A stretch of 64,000 nt of DNA, taken from positions 1,358,872-1,422,871 of the forward strand of contig NMRA01000037.1 of assembly GCA_002633005.1 (NCBI GenBank), in the 5' to 3' direction. Under the pieces are notes generated by a model. It saw only the letters and a list, made by a program, of their open reading frames with translations. It had not been told where the DNA came from and did not search any database. This document shows, one piece after another, positions 23,418 to 34,644 of this stretch. The position numbers and the translations under genes are program-made. Source of the DNA: Phoronis australis (Eukaryota > Phoronida > Phoronidae). Each line of letters begins with the position of its first letter. The stretch's first letter is position 1.

Positions 23418-23430
23418 TATCATTTAGCCA
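23418..23430. repeat. 13-bp direct repeat flanking foldback element, right
   Basis: TATCATTTAGCCA directly abuts the right end GGTCATTGCC. Confidence 0.85.
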
Positions 23431-23902
23431 AAGTTGTGCTTTAGTAACCTTATCGATTACTAACAGTATAATTCGTAATACGGAACTTGTATCATTCACC
23501 GTTGAAAATGGTCAGAGCTTCCAACATCAGTTGTTGACTTTCGCCCACAACCAACGCTCCTTCTTCCATCATATTATTTACATCAGGAACTGGCGAACCA
23601 CTGTTTTCATGGGAATTTAAAGCCACGTTATTGTGCAAAACATTTTATTTTAGAGTTTACTTTCATTCCATTTCCGCTATCCATTCCGTAACTACTACTA
23701 CCTGGCAAAAATTGCGACTTTCCAGAGGTTGAGAGGCTTTCTCAGCAATTTAATTTGAAGATAAAAATTTAAGTAACTATTTTCTCGTTTATAACGACTA
23801 AACAATATTCCAATTGAGACTCTTAGTTGGTTTGTAAGTCCACTTGAACCCGTTCGATAGTATGATTCTATCAATTTTAAGGTACAGCGAGTTCTACAAG
23901 TT

Positions 23903-23977
23903 CATGGGCGGCGCATCATAGGGAGCTGGGGCGGGAGGCTATAGTCCCCCCACTTTTTCAGTGCTGCGCCGCCTATG
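23903..23977. repeat. Small GC-rich inverted-repeat element
   Basis: Arms GGCGGCGCA and TGCGCCGCC surround an inner GGGGC..GGCTATAG..CCCCC palindrome and CACTTTTTCAGTGC. Relatives lie at 27601-27733, 43361-43475 and 53641-53744. It has no coding capacity. Confidence 0.75.
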
Positions 23978-26900
23978 AAGTTTGCCCTGCGGCTACACAC
24001 AAATGTCATGGCTAGGGCCGAGCGTGAAAGATATGGTTTATACTAACTACATGTACATGTTGAAGCCTATAACTTACCGGACAAGTCTATTTCGGATGAA
24101 ACTTGATAAATTCAGCGTCACACTATGTTGCAGCAACAACGTGAGGACGGCGGACGGCGGCAGGCACAACTGGGCATATTCTGAGAAAATGCTTCTATGT
24201 ACCTACACGGGTTTGGAGATGTATGGTTATACGGACTGGGTGATTTAGATTTATTCGTATCAGAATTTCGTCAGAGACTAATTGATATTGACGTTTAAAA
24301 CTCTGTAATTAATAATTCGACTCAAAGTGGAACTACAATGCGAAAAATATCCACTGTTTAGTCCCCTGTCCGAGGAAAATATTGCGCGGTTAGGGGCTCA
24401 ATGTACATGCCTTATATTGCAAAAGGGCGGCACGCAGGTCAACCCGGAGTAAGAGAACTCGGGGCATGTGCAATGTTAAGTTGAAAACGAGCTTCAGCCT
24501 TCATTTTACTTGTCATTGTCCTGTCTTTGGTGATGTGCGCTGAAAATTGCTGACGAATATGACAGATGACGACAGAGTACATATTACCTAAATTATTTCA
24601 AAGCCATGATCTTTGTCAACTGAAAAAGCATGGCCCTCTTTATTTCAAGACCACCAGTGCATTGTAAAGTTGTAATGTAAACTGTATTATGAGGCCAAGG
24701 CTTGAATACAGTAAAAATGCAATAAAACAATTCTGATTTTTGTAGCCGTATAGAGGGTGAGGATACTCTTTATCTTCACTTAATTATAACCTGCGCAGCT
24801 TCTGATGTTTAGAAGTGGGTCAAACAATAACTAAAATTCCTTTAAAAAGATAATTCATACCACAATTTTTATCTTTTAGAAATTAGGTAGTGTCAGTTAT
24901 ACTGGAGATTGAAATTTAACATCAAATTTTCAAAATGTATGCCTTTGATTAAATTGCAATTTTGTTTGTAATTGGCAGTAACTTCAACAGCTAAGGCAAA
25001 ATTATTGACCTAGCAAGAAAATCGCCGTCTCACACCCGTTTCGTATCGGAGAATAATCTGTAATGGAGCTGTTTTTGACAGTTCAGGATGTTGGTTTAGT
25101 ATATATTATCTTAACCCATTTTGTAAAATACCTATTCAAAATTCAAAGCACCTAATGCTTAAAATTAAGTCCTATTTTATTGTATCAAAGTGTTTGGAAA
25201 AGTGTAAAAATAAAATTCGACCGTGACTATAAGTAATGCTTGTATATGGATTAATGCCTTGATTGGTTAGTACATTAGAACTTATATATATCGCTCTAGC
25301 TTTTGCAGCTGCTATGCGTGCGCCCATGATGTGTCACACTGAACAATCTGCGAAGCAATGCCTGTTGCTGGACGGTATTGGGTCTAATGAAGCTAGGAGA
25401 CTCTCTAAACTTTACAATAATCAGTCTCTTGTTAGATTATAATCTTCTAAAGGCACCAATATGTAGAAATTCTTTCAAACTCCGACAATAAGTTCCAAGT
25501 AGAAGCAATTGCTAAGGGCAAACTGTGCACTCAGCAAGTTCTTGAAAACGTGTTGATAACATCGTGAGCGTTAGATGCCTTATTATTTTGTTTGGTTGTT
25601 TTTGATTTTTTTAAATATAATTTTGATTATTTATTGTTCAAACTTTACCTGTTATTTGCATATGACGAATGGTAATTAATGTATAATCATAAATTTGTGA
25701 ATGAGTACGTCGCATCTCCCGCAGCCAACTCGGCTACTGCGGTCAGCCCTGACTAATCACGAGGACACGTCAAATTTTAGTAACTGTACCCGTTTAGGTA
25801 ATAAACTAGAGGAATATTCTTTCCAGATCAGCGAATGCCTTCTTTATCGCATAACCGTGAAGCTGATGCAAAGTACCAGCCTGGAGACAGTGAGCAATTG
25901 CCGTGTGACTACCCGAACGTGTGAGCGCATATCTGCGTATTACTTTATTGGCACCGAGCAAATCGGCAGTGGATTTACTGACCGTTAAAATGTGAAATAA
26001 GAAAAAACATCCACACACGGCGATGTTTCAACAAACAAAAACAAGTTTTATCTCAAAGCAGTGAGCTCCACAACTCAATTGCAATAACGCCAATAGCAAT
26101 AATGCTAAGCTATGCTTGATTTTGCTACCCGGACAAAGTAACCGGTGAAGTCATTACCTTGGAGTTGCCGTGTATTTGTGTATAATAATTGTATATAGAT
26201 TTCTCTGTACGTATTTAACCCAGATACAATACCTCTTGGCGCTATCTGGGTATTTATATTTATTGTATTGAATATTTCTTAATAAACAAAAAAATCTTCG
26301 CTGGCAAAATGATCACTTACTAAAGTGACTTTGGTTTTCAATTATTAGGGAAAATATATTTAAAAACGTGATAAAAACTGGCAATACATACCTTTGTCGC
26401 CTAAATTTAAAAATTCCGCCATTGAAAACGCAAACAGGGGTGTGTAGTAAATTGTAGTCAATGAGCTGAATGGAAAATATTGCAGTGTTAGGAGAAAGAC
26501 GCAGTATTTTTTAAATCTCTTTGTCTCACGAATTTCACCCATTGGAGGCCTGGGAAACTTGTATCTGGACTTGGCTGTTTGAGTGAAAGGCGATAAACCA
26601 CGATAGCTTTTTGTCTAATTCACGCAGGACTTCATCTCTGGTGGCCCCGACTTCCTGAATCCCCCTTTTACATGACTGTCCCCTACCGTATTGCCTGGTA
26701 TATAAGTCCATGACTTTCAGCCAGTACTGTACAGGCTTAGGAACATAAGACCACGGCCGTATAGACCGGGTCATTTGTCATCAGGCGTGAGCAAAGAATT
26801 AATCCAGATATAAGATATTTGCTGTATTCTTTACTGAATATCTTTATGGAATGCATTTTGACGCAAGCACTTTTTAATAATCAACATTTTAGTAATCACT

Positions 26901-27600
26901 TATTTGCAAAAGTCGAGAAAATGCTAAATTATCCACCCACCTACACAACCTAGAACCACCAACCACTGAGAAACCTGTTGTATTTTATTGACAAAGCCGA
27001 CTACGACCAAGTCTTCTTTAAAAGCCGCAACAGTAGTTTTTTTATATAATCAATAGACGTCGGTAATTTAAGCTGACCGCCATTCTCAGGGCTCACGGGA
27101 AGACGTGTTGAACACCTTCGCCCACTAAACAAGTGGGGTGAGGTACCTTATATGAGCGTTTAACAGGTATGCACGTTTTATTATGGTGGCAACGATATTG
27201 ATATTTATAAATGACCTCACGGAGCATCTTGTTGTAACTGAAAAAAGCTCCATGACCTTAATACGGACTCTTTTGCCTACGATTTCTCTCTCACCTCACA
27301 CTATCTTTCTCACTGTCTCTCCTGGTTTAAGAAGTAGGTCACCGCATTGAAAGATAATCCTACAGGTAGGCTTGCCTGACCGTCAGTATGGATCTGATCG
27401 GATTCAAGTTCGTGCTCATGAATTTATGTCGCAACCTATGGAGCTCGGGACTTGGGCATCAGTCTTTCAGTCACAGTGGAGGATTGTTTGAATACGTACT
27501 CCCGATCCAATTCGAGCTTCGGGGAAAGTCGACAGAAGCCTAATGAGAAACAGTTTATAAATTACGACCCCCATGTCTGAATTTTATAGGGCTTTTATAT

Positions 27601-27733
27601 GCAGGGCGGCGCACCAGAGGGGCTGCGGGGCTATAGCCCCTCCCCACTTTTGTCAGTGCTACGCCGCACATGATCCATAGGCGGTGCACCACAGGGGGCT
27701 AAAACCCACTTTTTTAGTGCTGCGCCGCCCATG
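27601..27733. repeat. Two adjacent GGCGGCGCA-type inverted-repeat elements
   Basis: The first unit, 27601-27672, and the second, 27677-27733, have the same arms and CACTTTT..AGTGCT core as the unit at 23903. The orthologous position in copy 2 is 53641-53744, where the second unit has lost its centre. Confidence 0.7.
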
Positions 27734-27884
27734 TTTTTGCTTCCCGTCAGAGCCAGCACTCACCCGAGGGAAAAGGTGCGTGTGCCTTCTAAAAGCAGAA
27801 TTTTGGTGGCTAGATTTTAGCTAGTAGACCCTAGCTTTACTGAACGCACACTCAGCATTTGTGTTGACAAAAGTGGCTGCTATC

Positions 27885-30135
27885 TAGACCTTTCTTAATA
27901 TTACCTCATGAATATTAAGAGGAAATCCAAAGCGAGGCTTATACTGATAAACTACTTCATGCAGCCTTCTCTGTGCTGGCTGATCGACGGTGACCTTACA
28001 CTTGTTCCAAACATACACATTACATTTAGCTTTGTGGAATCTATTGTAAAAAGTCTTCATAGTCATCTGGCAAGAATTATCTGTCCAAAGGGTACAAGTA
28101 CTCCAGTGAAAGTTACATAACTTCAGTAAGAAGTGAACACTTTTACAGGCTGCATAAACATTCTTCAGTTGTTGTTGAGCTGTCAGCTGGTCAGGCATAG
28201 TAACTCTACATAGTCTATATGATTGGATTTTTTGTTTCCCAAGAAAAGTTCAAAGATAGCAATGAGTGGTAAGACTACTGGCTTAATTATGGTTAAAACA
28301 TTTAGTGGTATCAGTTTTATTTGTAAAGTCATTAGATTATTTCGTCTATCGTTGATTCAGTTGTTTGGGACATGGATTGAACATGGTGTTTCACTTACTT
28401 ACTCGTGTTTTCAACCAATCCACAGTGATCTATTGTTGTTCTTTATATCTGGATAGTAAGACATCAATAATATTTAACACCTGAAGCACAAGGTGGGTCA
28501 TTTTTTCTTCAATTTCTATCTCTTGCTTGATTGACCTGGAAACAGACTTGGACATATTTGATAGTGATGTTGTCACTGGCCCTGACCAAATTTATTCTAG
28601 TTGAAAACTAACATGGCCATCAAGAGGCGTAGTCAATGTTATGAGCCAAATGCACATTATAATATGCTGATAAAAATAAATGACAGAGTAATATTACACT
28701 GGATAAGTCTTGTAATTTGTTGCAAAACCATAAGTATGGTATCATTCATTCACAACAGTGGAGGGATCCCCTGAAGTTTGCTGAAAACATGCAAGTGTTC
28801 ACAAATCACAATTGATTTACTGAGCCAGTATTGTTCAAGGAAATTGAAGTGTAACACAAGTGATTAATTGTCCTTAATATGCCCAATGACTATCCTCATG
28901 TATTCTCAAACTGGATATTTGTTAACTTTTCCTTGTTTCCTCTGAAATGGAGTGATTTTCAGTTTTGAACCCTTATCACTGAGTATCTTATTAATTAAGA
29001 ATATTTTATCAGCCATCACACTGCCCTTGTTCTAGTAAGTCAGTTTAGTATAGCTACATCTGGTATTGAGCCTGTCTACAGTGACGATCCAAATGTCATT
29101 GAGCCACGCCAAGCTATGTCCAACTAGGGTTTTAAAGACTGTGAAGAACATTTTGAGTTAGTCACCATTCACCAGTGAGTTTGGCTGTAGATTTGCCCAG
29201 GTCAGTATTTTCCTACTTTCTGTTGCTTCTGAGCAACTGAAACGTTCTGACAAATTTTGCTCCAGCAATCCTTATATAAAACTACAGAAAAGCGAAAATA
29301 CCATCAAGGGGACTATAATTAATACACCCAGGTCTGCCAACTCTGCTAATATACCACGGTATAACTTCCAATACAGCAAGTGGTTACATACTATCCATAC
29401 ATAGACATTCGTGTACTAAAAAGAATATCTAATAGGTTAACATGAAATTGAACTTTTCAGATTCAAACCAGTTTTTTAGTGTGTAAAAATTATGAAAGTC
29501 AGGGTTTACACCAGTGTTTGCATCATTGCACGACTGCTTGTTTTACTGTGAAATGGATCATTCATGAACTTGAGAGGGTATGTGTGTGACCTGCAGTTTT
29601 CTGTAATATATACAAATCTGTATGACTGTCTTCAGTCCACCCTGACAACTCAAGCAGTCTCTGTGAATTAAGTCTCGGTTTTTGCGACTGAGTTAGTAGA
29701 ACATTCAAAGTTCGTCATTTTCTTAAAATCCCAGAAATTATTTATTTCAAATAAAGTTTTACTTTGGAGAAGTTCAAAGTGCTACTAGGAAATGATGTGC
29801 TTGAAAGTTACTAGCTATTCAAGCATCACGGCCACTGGTGATACGTACACTAAAGTTGACTAGAGCTAATATCAGATTGTGACATAATTTACTTGCAAAG
29901 TTGGCCCATTGTATCTTCAAATCTTCACTAGGCACTGTCTTATTAACTCTTAGTCAGTAAAATATTGATGAAATGACATTACTTTGTTTCTTCTTCGGTT
30001 ATTTGTGCAGCAAGAGACACAGCAATGTGCAATATTGTTTATGTAGTGATTCACGGTAAACAGCTTCCTGTAGACTGGCCAGTACTAGCCTCCTTCTGGA
30101 ATTGGAATGTTAGTCATCCATAAATTTTGAGAACG
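27885..30135. other. Sequence present only in copy 1 of the segmental duplication
   Basis: AT-rich, without a recognised gene. The best frame is 104 codons on the minus strand (27884-28198) and shows no known domain. It is either an insertion into copy 1 or a deletion from copy 2; I see no clear terminal repeats at its edges. Confidence 0.5.
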
Positions 30136-30516
30136 GCCTATCGCAACTCCCATCACAGTTGCGATCAATGAGATAGATATATAGCTCATTGGTTGCGATG
30201 CCCCGCGGTTTGCATCACTCACAGACTCACGCGCTTATTAGACCGTAGTGCGAAACAATGCCAAAGGACTCTATTCACTACTTTCTAGCTCAGAGCAAAA
30301 TGAAAAAATACATAAAAACTTTTACAATAATGGTTCATGTAATCCTTCATACCACAATATTTTACAATAAAGTATAGTTCTGTATGAGGCGCAATTAGCA
30401 ATACTACAATATAATTCAGTGTATAATGAAGAATGATGGTATCTAAAACGAATATTTTTGTCAGAGAAAAGGGAGTAAGGAAAGCCTTCAGGTAATGTCT
30501 GTTTTTATTGTTTTAG

Positions 30517-30578
30517 AATCACAGATCCGAAACGGGGGTCGTTGCCAGGGAGGCCCGTTTACAAGGACTCCTTTTTAC
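30517..30578 (+). other. Candidate 62-nt 5' exon of TRIM gene 1
   Basis: A T-rich acceptor (TTTTTATTGTTTTAG) precedes the block and a perfect GTAAGT donor follows it. The same 62-nt block with the same signals lies at 54249-54310 upstream of TRIM gene 2. The first two thirds are identical and a few bases differ near the donor. All three frames are open. Since the TRIM ATG lies just after an AG acceptor at 34636, this is most simply a 5' UTR exon spliced across a 4.06-kb intron. Confidence 0.5.
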
Positions 30579-31233
30579 GTAAGTAAATGAATTTCACGTA
30601 CAATACTTAGTGTACTTTTGTCAAAACGTGAACGGAAATGCATGCGTGGAAAAGTGTTCTTCGGGAGCTAACCTGTACCGGCTACCTTCAAAGGTGGAGC
30701 GGTGAATTTGCTCAAGGAAACACCGCACTTGCGAACGCGAGATAAATTTTCTTACAAATGTCAATTGCCAACATTAGTCTCACAAAGGAGTTACAAGTTA
30801 AGTAAAATTCAACTTTAAAGCTCTGTCAAATGCATTGTTTATTACTAGATGACCTCTTGACCTCAGAATAGATTTGTTTAATGCATTCAGTGTCAATCTT
30901 ACATCTTTGAAATGATGAAGAAAAGTTTTTATCCCTGATGCGTTCTGAAAATATGAGACTGAGATTTGCGATTGATTACTAGGATTTGCATTTTAATTTT
31001 AGAAAATGGGTAATATCGGTGCGTCCTAAAGTACTGCTCTTAGCAATAGCTTTTACCTTTATAATCTCATAGTGGTTTCTAGCGTGTCTGGAAAGACACT
31101 AATTTTGCTTTTCATCTTTTTTGTGTAGTTTTGAAAAGAGGCATTGATGATTAATAAAGTTTAGCTTACCTTATGTGGGTCCGGAGTTCAATATTTGCAA
31201 TCGAACTCGAAGTTGTTAAGTTGACATTTTCCC

Positions 31234-31510
31234 TTCTACTTTTGTGCGAACTGAAAGATAAGTGTCTATTTTTCTTTGTCTGAGTACATTGTGGTTTATG
31301 CATATGGATTTTTAGTCTAATTTCGCACTTAATGACCCCGAGATTGGAATTAAGACTCGAGGATAAACTCAAGATTTCGAGTTCAGACTCATAAATTTAG
31401 ACTTAATGCCGGGTTATCAAGTACACTCTAAGATTACACAGTTATCCACAAAAGTCATTTTTTTACTCTGCAATGTAGACAATTATCTTCGTGTTCGCTC
31501 AAAAGTAGAA
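31234..31510. mobile_element. MITE with TTTGTGCGAACT terminal inverted repeats
   Basis: The left end TTCTACTTTTGTGCGAACT and the right end (reverse complement TTCTACTTTTGAGCGAACA) bound about 277 bp that contains inverted CTCGAGT/ACTCGAAATTTCGAGT-type words. A second copy is at 39256-39532. Internally deleted relics lie at 54957-55115 and 57832-57990. It has no coding capacity. Confidence 0.65.
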
Positions 31511-31920
31511 TAGAAAATGCAAAAATAAATTTGAGTGCGATTTCAAATAAGATTAGACTCCTGGCACTAATCAGTCGGGCACGTTTCGAGGTAACCCACA
31601 CTCCAGAATGCAAACACGGAAGTCGTGCATGCTTTTAAGTTGAAAAGAAAAAGTATTGAAGAACTTTTGAAGGATCCGAAAAACACGACCCCCTGTTAAC
31701 GTTGAACTGACCAAGTGTGTTCTTCTCAAGATCTTCTCGTAACAGAAAAAATATTGTCTTTTTTCATTCTGAATATTTCAATCCTTTGGTCGTCTCTATA
31801 TGTTCCTAAATGACATGCAACAATTCTCCCATCAGTCTTGCGATCGTTTCGTTTCCCACACATTTCGATCTGATGACGATCCAAGCATAAACCCAATGCA
31901 TGAGTAATGAGGATAACTCA

Positions 31921-33768
31921 TTTTTTGTACTAAATCGAGTCTACTCATTATGGTAGCGTTTTTGAAAATGAGCGTGGAGCGCAGAGATTTTGCTTTTATG
32001 AAGTCGTGCGAACCCGTAGTAAGTGTAATATAATAATATAAAAAACAAAGGTTTGGAGGCACTAAGAATTATTATTTCTTAATGTTTTATATAATTCATA
32101 AATGGTCATATGGTGAAGAAGGTCCTGAGTGTAATGGTACAGGAATTGAAATTTCTCATGAAATTGCAAATTAAACAATGGAGTCAGAATGAGTGATATA
32201 AATAAATTTGCTGAACTCGATTATGGCCAGTAAAATGAGGTCGCATTTACTAAACTCTTATATTTACCCACATCAATCACAGAACAAAAGTTGACTGCGC
32301 GAAAAAATCCAGTCAAACAATAGCGGCCAATGGTGTGTAACTGCCTACATGTAGCTGTACTCATGGGTCTCTCATAAGCCTTGTGCCAGAAGACTTTAAG
32401 CGCATGTAAGAGGCAAAGTCACCGACTTTACTAAGAAGATCCTCGTTTGCGGTTGGATTTGAGTATTCATAGCTGCCTAGTGGCCACTGGTACTAATTCT
32501 GAGTCTTGGTGTCTGCGGTCATTATGGAAATAACCATGTGCGCGTTTGCTACAGGAGAAGAGCGCGGCCGACGAATTTGTACAGATTGACTACTGTGGGG
32601 CCCACTAGTGGTTTTATCTATCAAGGTCGTTGTCGTGCCTTCATGAAAGTTGGTGTTTCTATTGAGCAAAAAACAACTCAAGTGAGATTTATATACACAA
32701 AACGTACCGAGAGTGGCGTGGCGTACATGAAGTTATATCCCACGTATCAACCGAGACCGAAGGTCAAGGTCGATACGCGGAATAATGTCGAGTGGGATAT
32801 TATTTCATGTTCGCCAATCGAGTTACGTTTTGTATTTATCCCATACGCTGACGGCAGACGGAGGTGTCACACGCAGTCTGTTAAGCAGTTCACAACACGA
32901 GTTACTGGTGTCAGCTTATCGCTTGAATTCATCGTTTAACACCAAAAAATCACCACACTTCGATGTAAAACCCTTAAAAATACACCGAGTTCTTATAAAG
33001 ACGTGTTGTTTCATTTCGCTGTTACGGATTTAATAGTATTTGGACACACAAAGTTGGCAGGCCAATTTACCAACGTGGCGTGGCAGGAGTTTGGGATCTG
33101 TTCGGAGATAAATTCGAAGTATTCTTCCGTGAAATACAGACAGGAGAACTTAGATCTGTGTTGTTCAGACTTGTGATTTTTTGAGTTCTAAACACACAAA
33201 ACGCTTGTTATCCCGGCCAGTGGCTCAGAACCCGACCAGGGTCCGTCGCGGCCGCCGGGACTGGCACGAACATAAACCAGCTTCAGTTGGAAACTAAACG
33301 TCCACTCACGAAAAGACTATAATAGTGAGCCAAAAAATAATGTGCACTTAATGATTTATGTGAATTAGTCACGAAACTGAAAATCTTCTTATACTTGTCG
33401 GGGGCCTCGAAGTCGGGTTCCCCTTCCACAGACCGTCAGAGCAAAGGTTGAACAGTAACAATAATTTGAATAATGTACTTGTATTTCTAAATAAGATTCC
33501 CCTAACATGTGACCATAGCATATAAAATCGTGCAATTGTTTCACAACAGCTTTCTGTCAGCAAACGCTGAATTAGATTGCGCTCACACGGCCTCGGTGCC
33601 CGGTCAATTACGTTTATTGCCAGTATCAAAAGCCGGTAACGCAGTGGTTTATTCATTGGTGGCTTCTCAACATTTGCACCCACGAATACTGCAAAGGCAT
33701 TACAAATTGTATCTAATGAGACAGACTTTGTTTCAATTTTATATAAGCATTGGTTAGGGTGAGAATAA
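31921..33768. other. Intergenic; partly shared with the third upstream copy
   Basis: About 32300-32400 and 32587-32680 match 62985-63070 and 63107-63200 (landmarks AATCCAGTCAAACAATAGCGGCC and TCATGAAA.TTGGTGTT). A CpG-rich spot with GCGGCCGC lies at about 33225-33275. The 133-codon frame at 32538-32939 has no recognisable domain. In copy 2 the whole 31921-34495 interval is missing. Confidence 0.5.
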
Positions 33769-34008
33769 TTAATTTTGAAACAGAACGCAGAATAAACGTC
33801 TAAATGACAACTCGCCCGGCGCCAAGCCACAGACATGGAGATGTTTCACGGCCTTATATTTGCTATTAACAGCGTATCTTTCATTTTTTACTACCGCGAG
33901 CCACTTCCTAAGCATTTCGAGCTCTCGAGGAAGCCGAAAAACCGATATACCCGCTTTCATCGCAGCTTCATAGTTCGGACAAGCGAGAACGATGCACCGC
34001 AGCGGCAT
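33769..34008 (-). CDS. THAP-type zinc-finger N-terminal fragment (possible first exon)
   Basis: The frame starts MPLRCIVLAC, which matches the THAP opening (Met-Pro, C5 and C10). It continues through VFRLPRELEMLRKW, which fits the conserved FxxFP..L...W block. The family then needs a third Cys and a His (C-x2-H). Here C60 is followed by GLA, so the histidine is missing. Either the domain continues in another exon (a GTAGTA donor-like word follows codon 38, near 33894) or this is a decayed copy. THAP domains bind DNA in animal transcription factors and P-element-type transposases. The fragment is divergent to TRIM gene 1, about 640 bp away. Confidence 0.4.
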   Translation of the reverse strand: MPLRCIVLACPNYEAAMKAGISVFRLPRELEMLRKWLAVVKNERYAVNSKYKAVKHLHVCGLAPGELSFRRLFCVLFQN

Positions 34009-34644
34009 TCACTCTGAAGATGAACCACTGACGTCGCTGCGTCGTTTCTCACAGGTTAACTAGACACCTCTCGGCGAGGTGAGGTCGACCGTATAAGAGG
34101 CGATGTGGATAGACCGATTAAGACGGTAAAAAAGACTAATTAAATCGGGTGGCATTCCCCTTTAAATGCATAAAACCTACAAAACAAGATGTCACTAACA
34201 CATTTCAAAATTAATACAGTGGATATCAATTAAATTGCATATGATCATAACTCAAAATAAGTTATACATTATGAAATAAATAATGTGATATGAGAAACAG
34301 ACGCCAAAAGGCCAGACACTAGCATCTATAAAATAAGAAAAAATCGAAGACAAAAGTAATATTTTGAGGCACACTACTGTTTATTTCAAGTACAAATTTT
34401 AATGGTAACTATAGTTAATACTTGTCAAAATTAGACGCGTGAAGTCAATAACTAATGGTACAATTACATAAAGGTAATAATCATGGAGAGGGTTTATTTC
34501 ACATTTCGAATCCTTCACGCACGATTTGATAAAACTCCCAGGAAGGTAAGTCTCGAAAATAAAATCACTTTTAGTTAAGATTCCACTTCTGGCGTTAAAT
34601 GAAAATTGTATTCCATAACAGAGACTTGTTCTGCAGGTGCTGCC

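Larger units (their letters stand above)
24163..31920. repeat. Segmental duplication, copy 1 (upstream of TRIM gene 1)
   Basis: From GGCACAACTGGGCATATTCTG at 24163 the sequence runs parallel to 50304 onward. About 24163-27880 pairs with about 50304-53915, and about 30140-31920 pairs with about 53925-55500. Many small indels separate the copies. A 2.25-kb piece at 27885-30135 exists only here. The duplication carries the DNA that leads into a TRIM gene, so it is how the family grew. Confidence 0.85.

Noticed and set aside
25701-25988. 95-codon frame conserved with 51941-52201
   Set aside because: Similarity follows from the segmental duplication as a whole; reading frames and ends differ between the copies.
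27884-28198. 104-codon minus-strand frame
   Set aside because: Unrecognised, in a segment absent from copy 2, with no supporting signal.
32538-32939. 133-codon plus-strand frame
   Set aside because: No domain, it overlaps another frame, and the matching third segment (63107-63200) does not keep it open.
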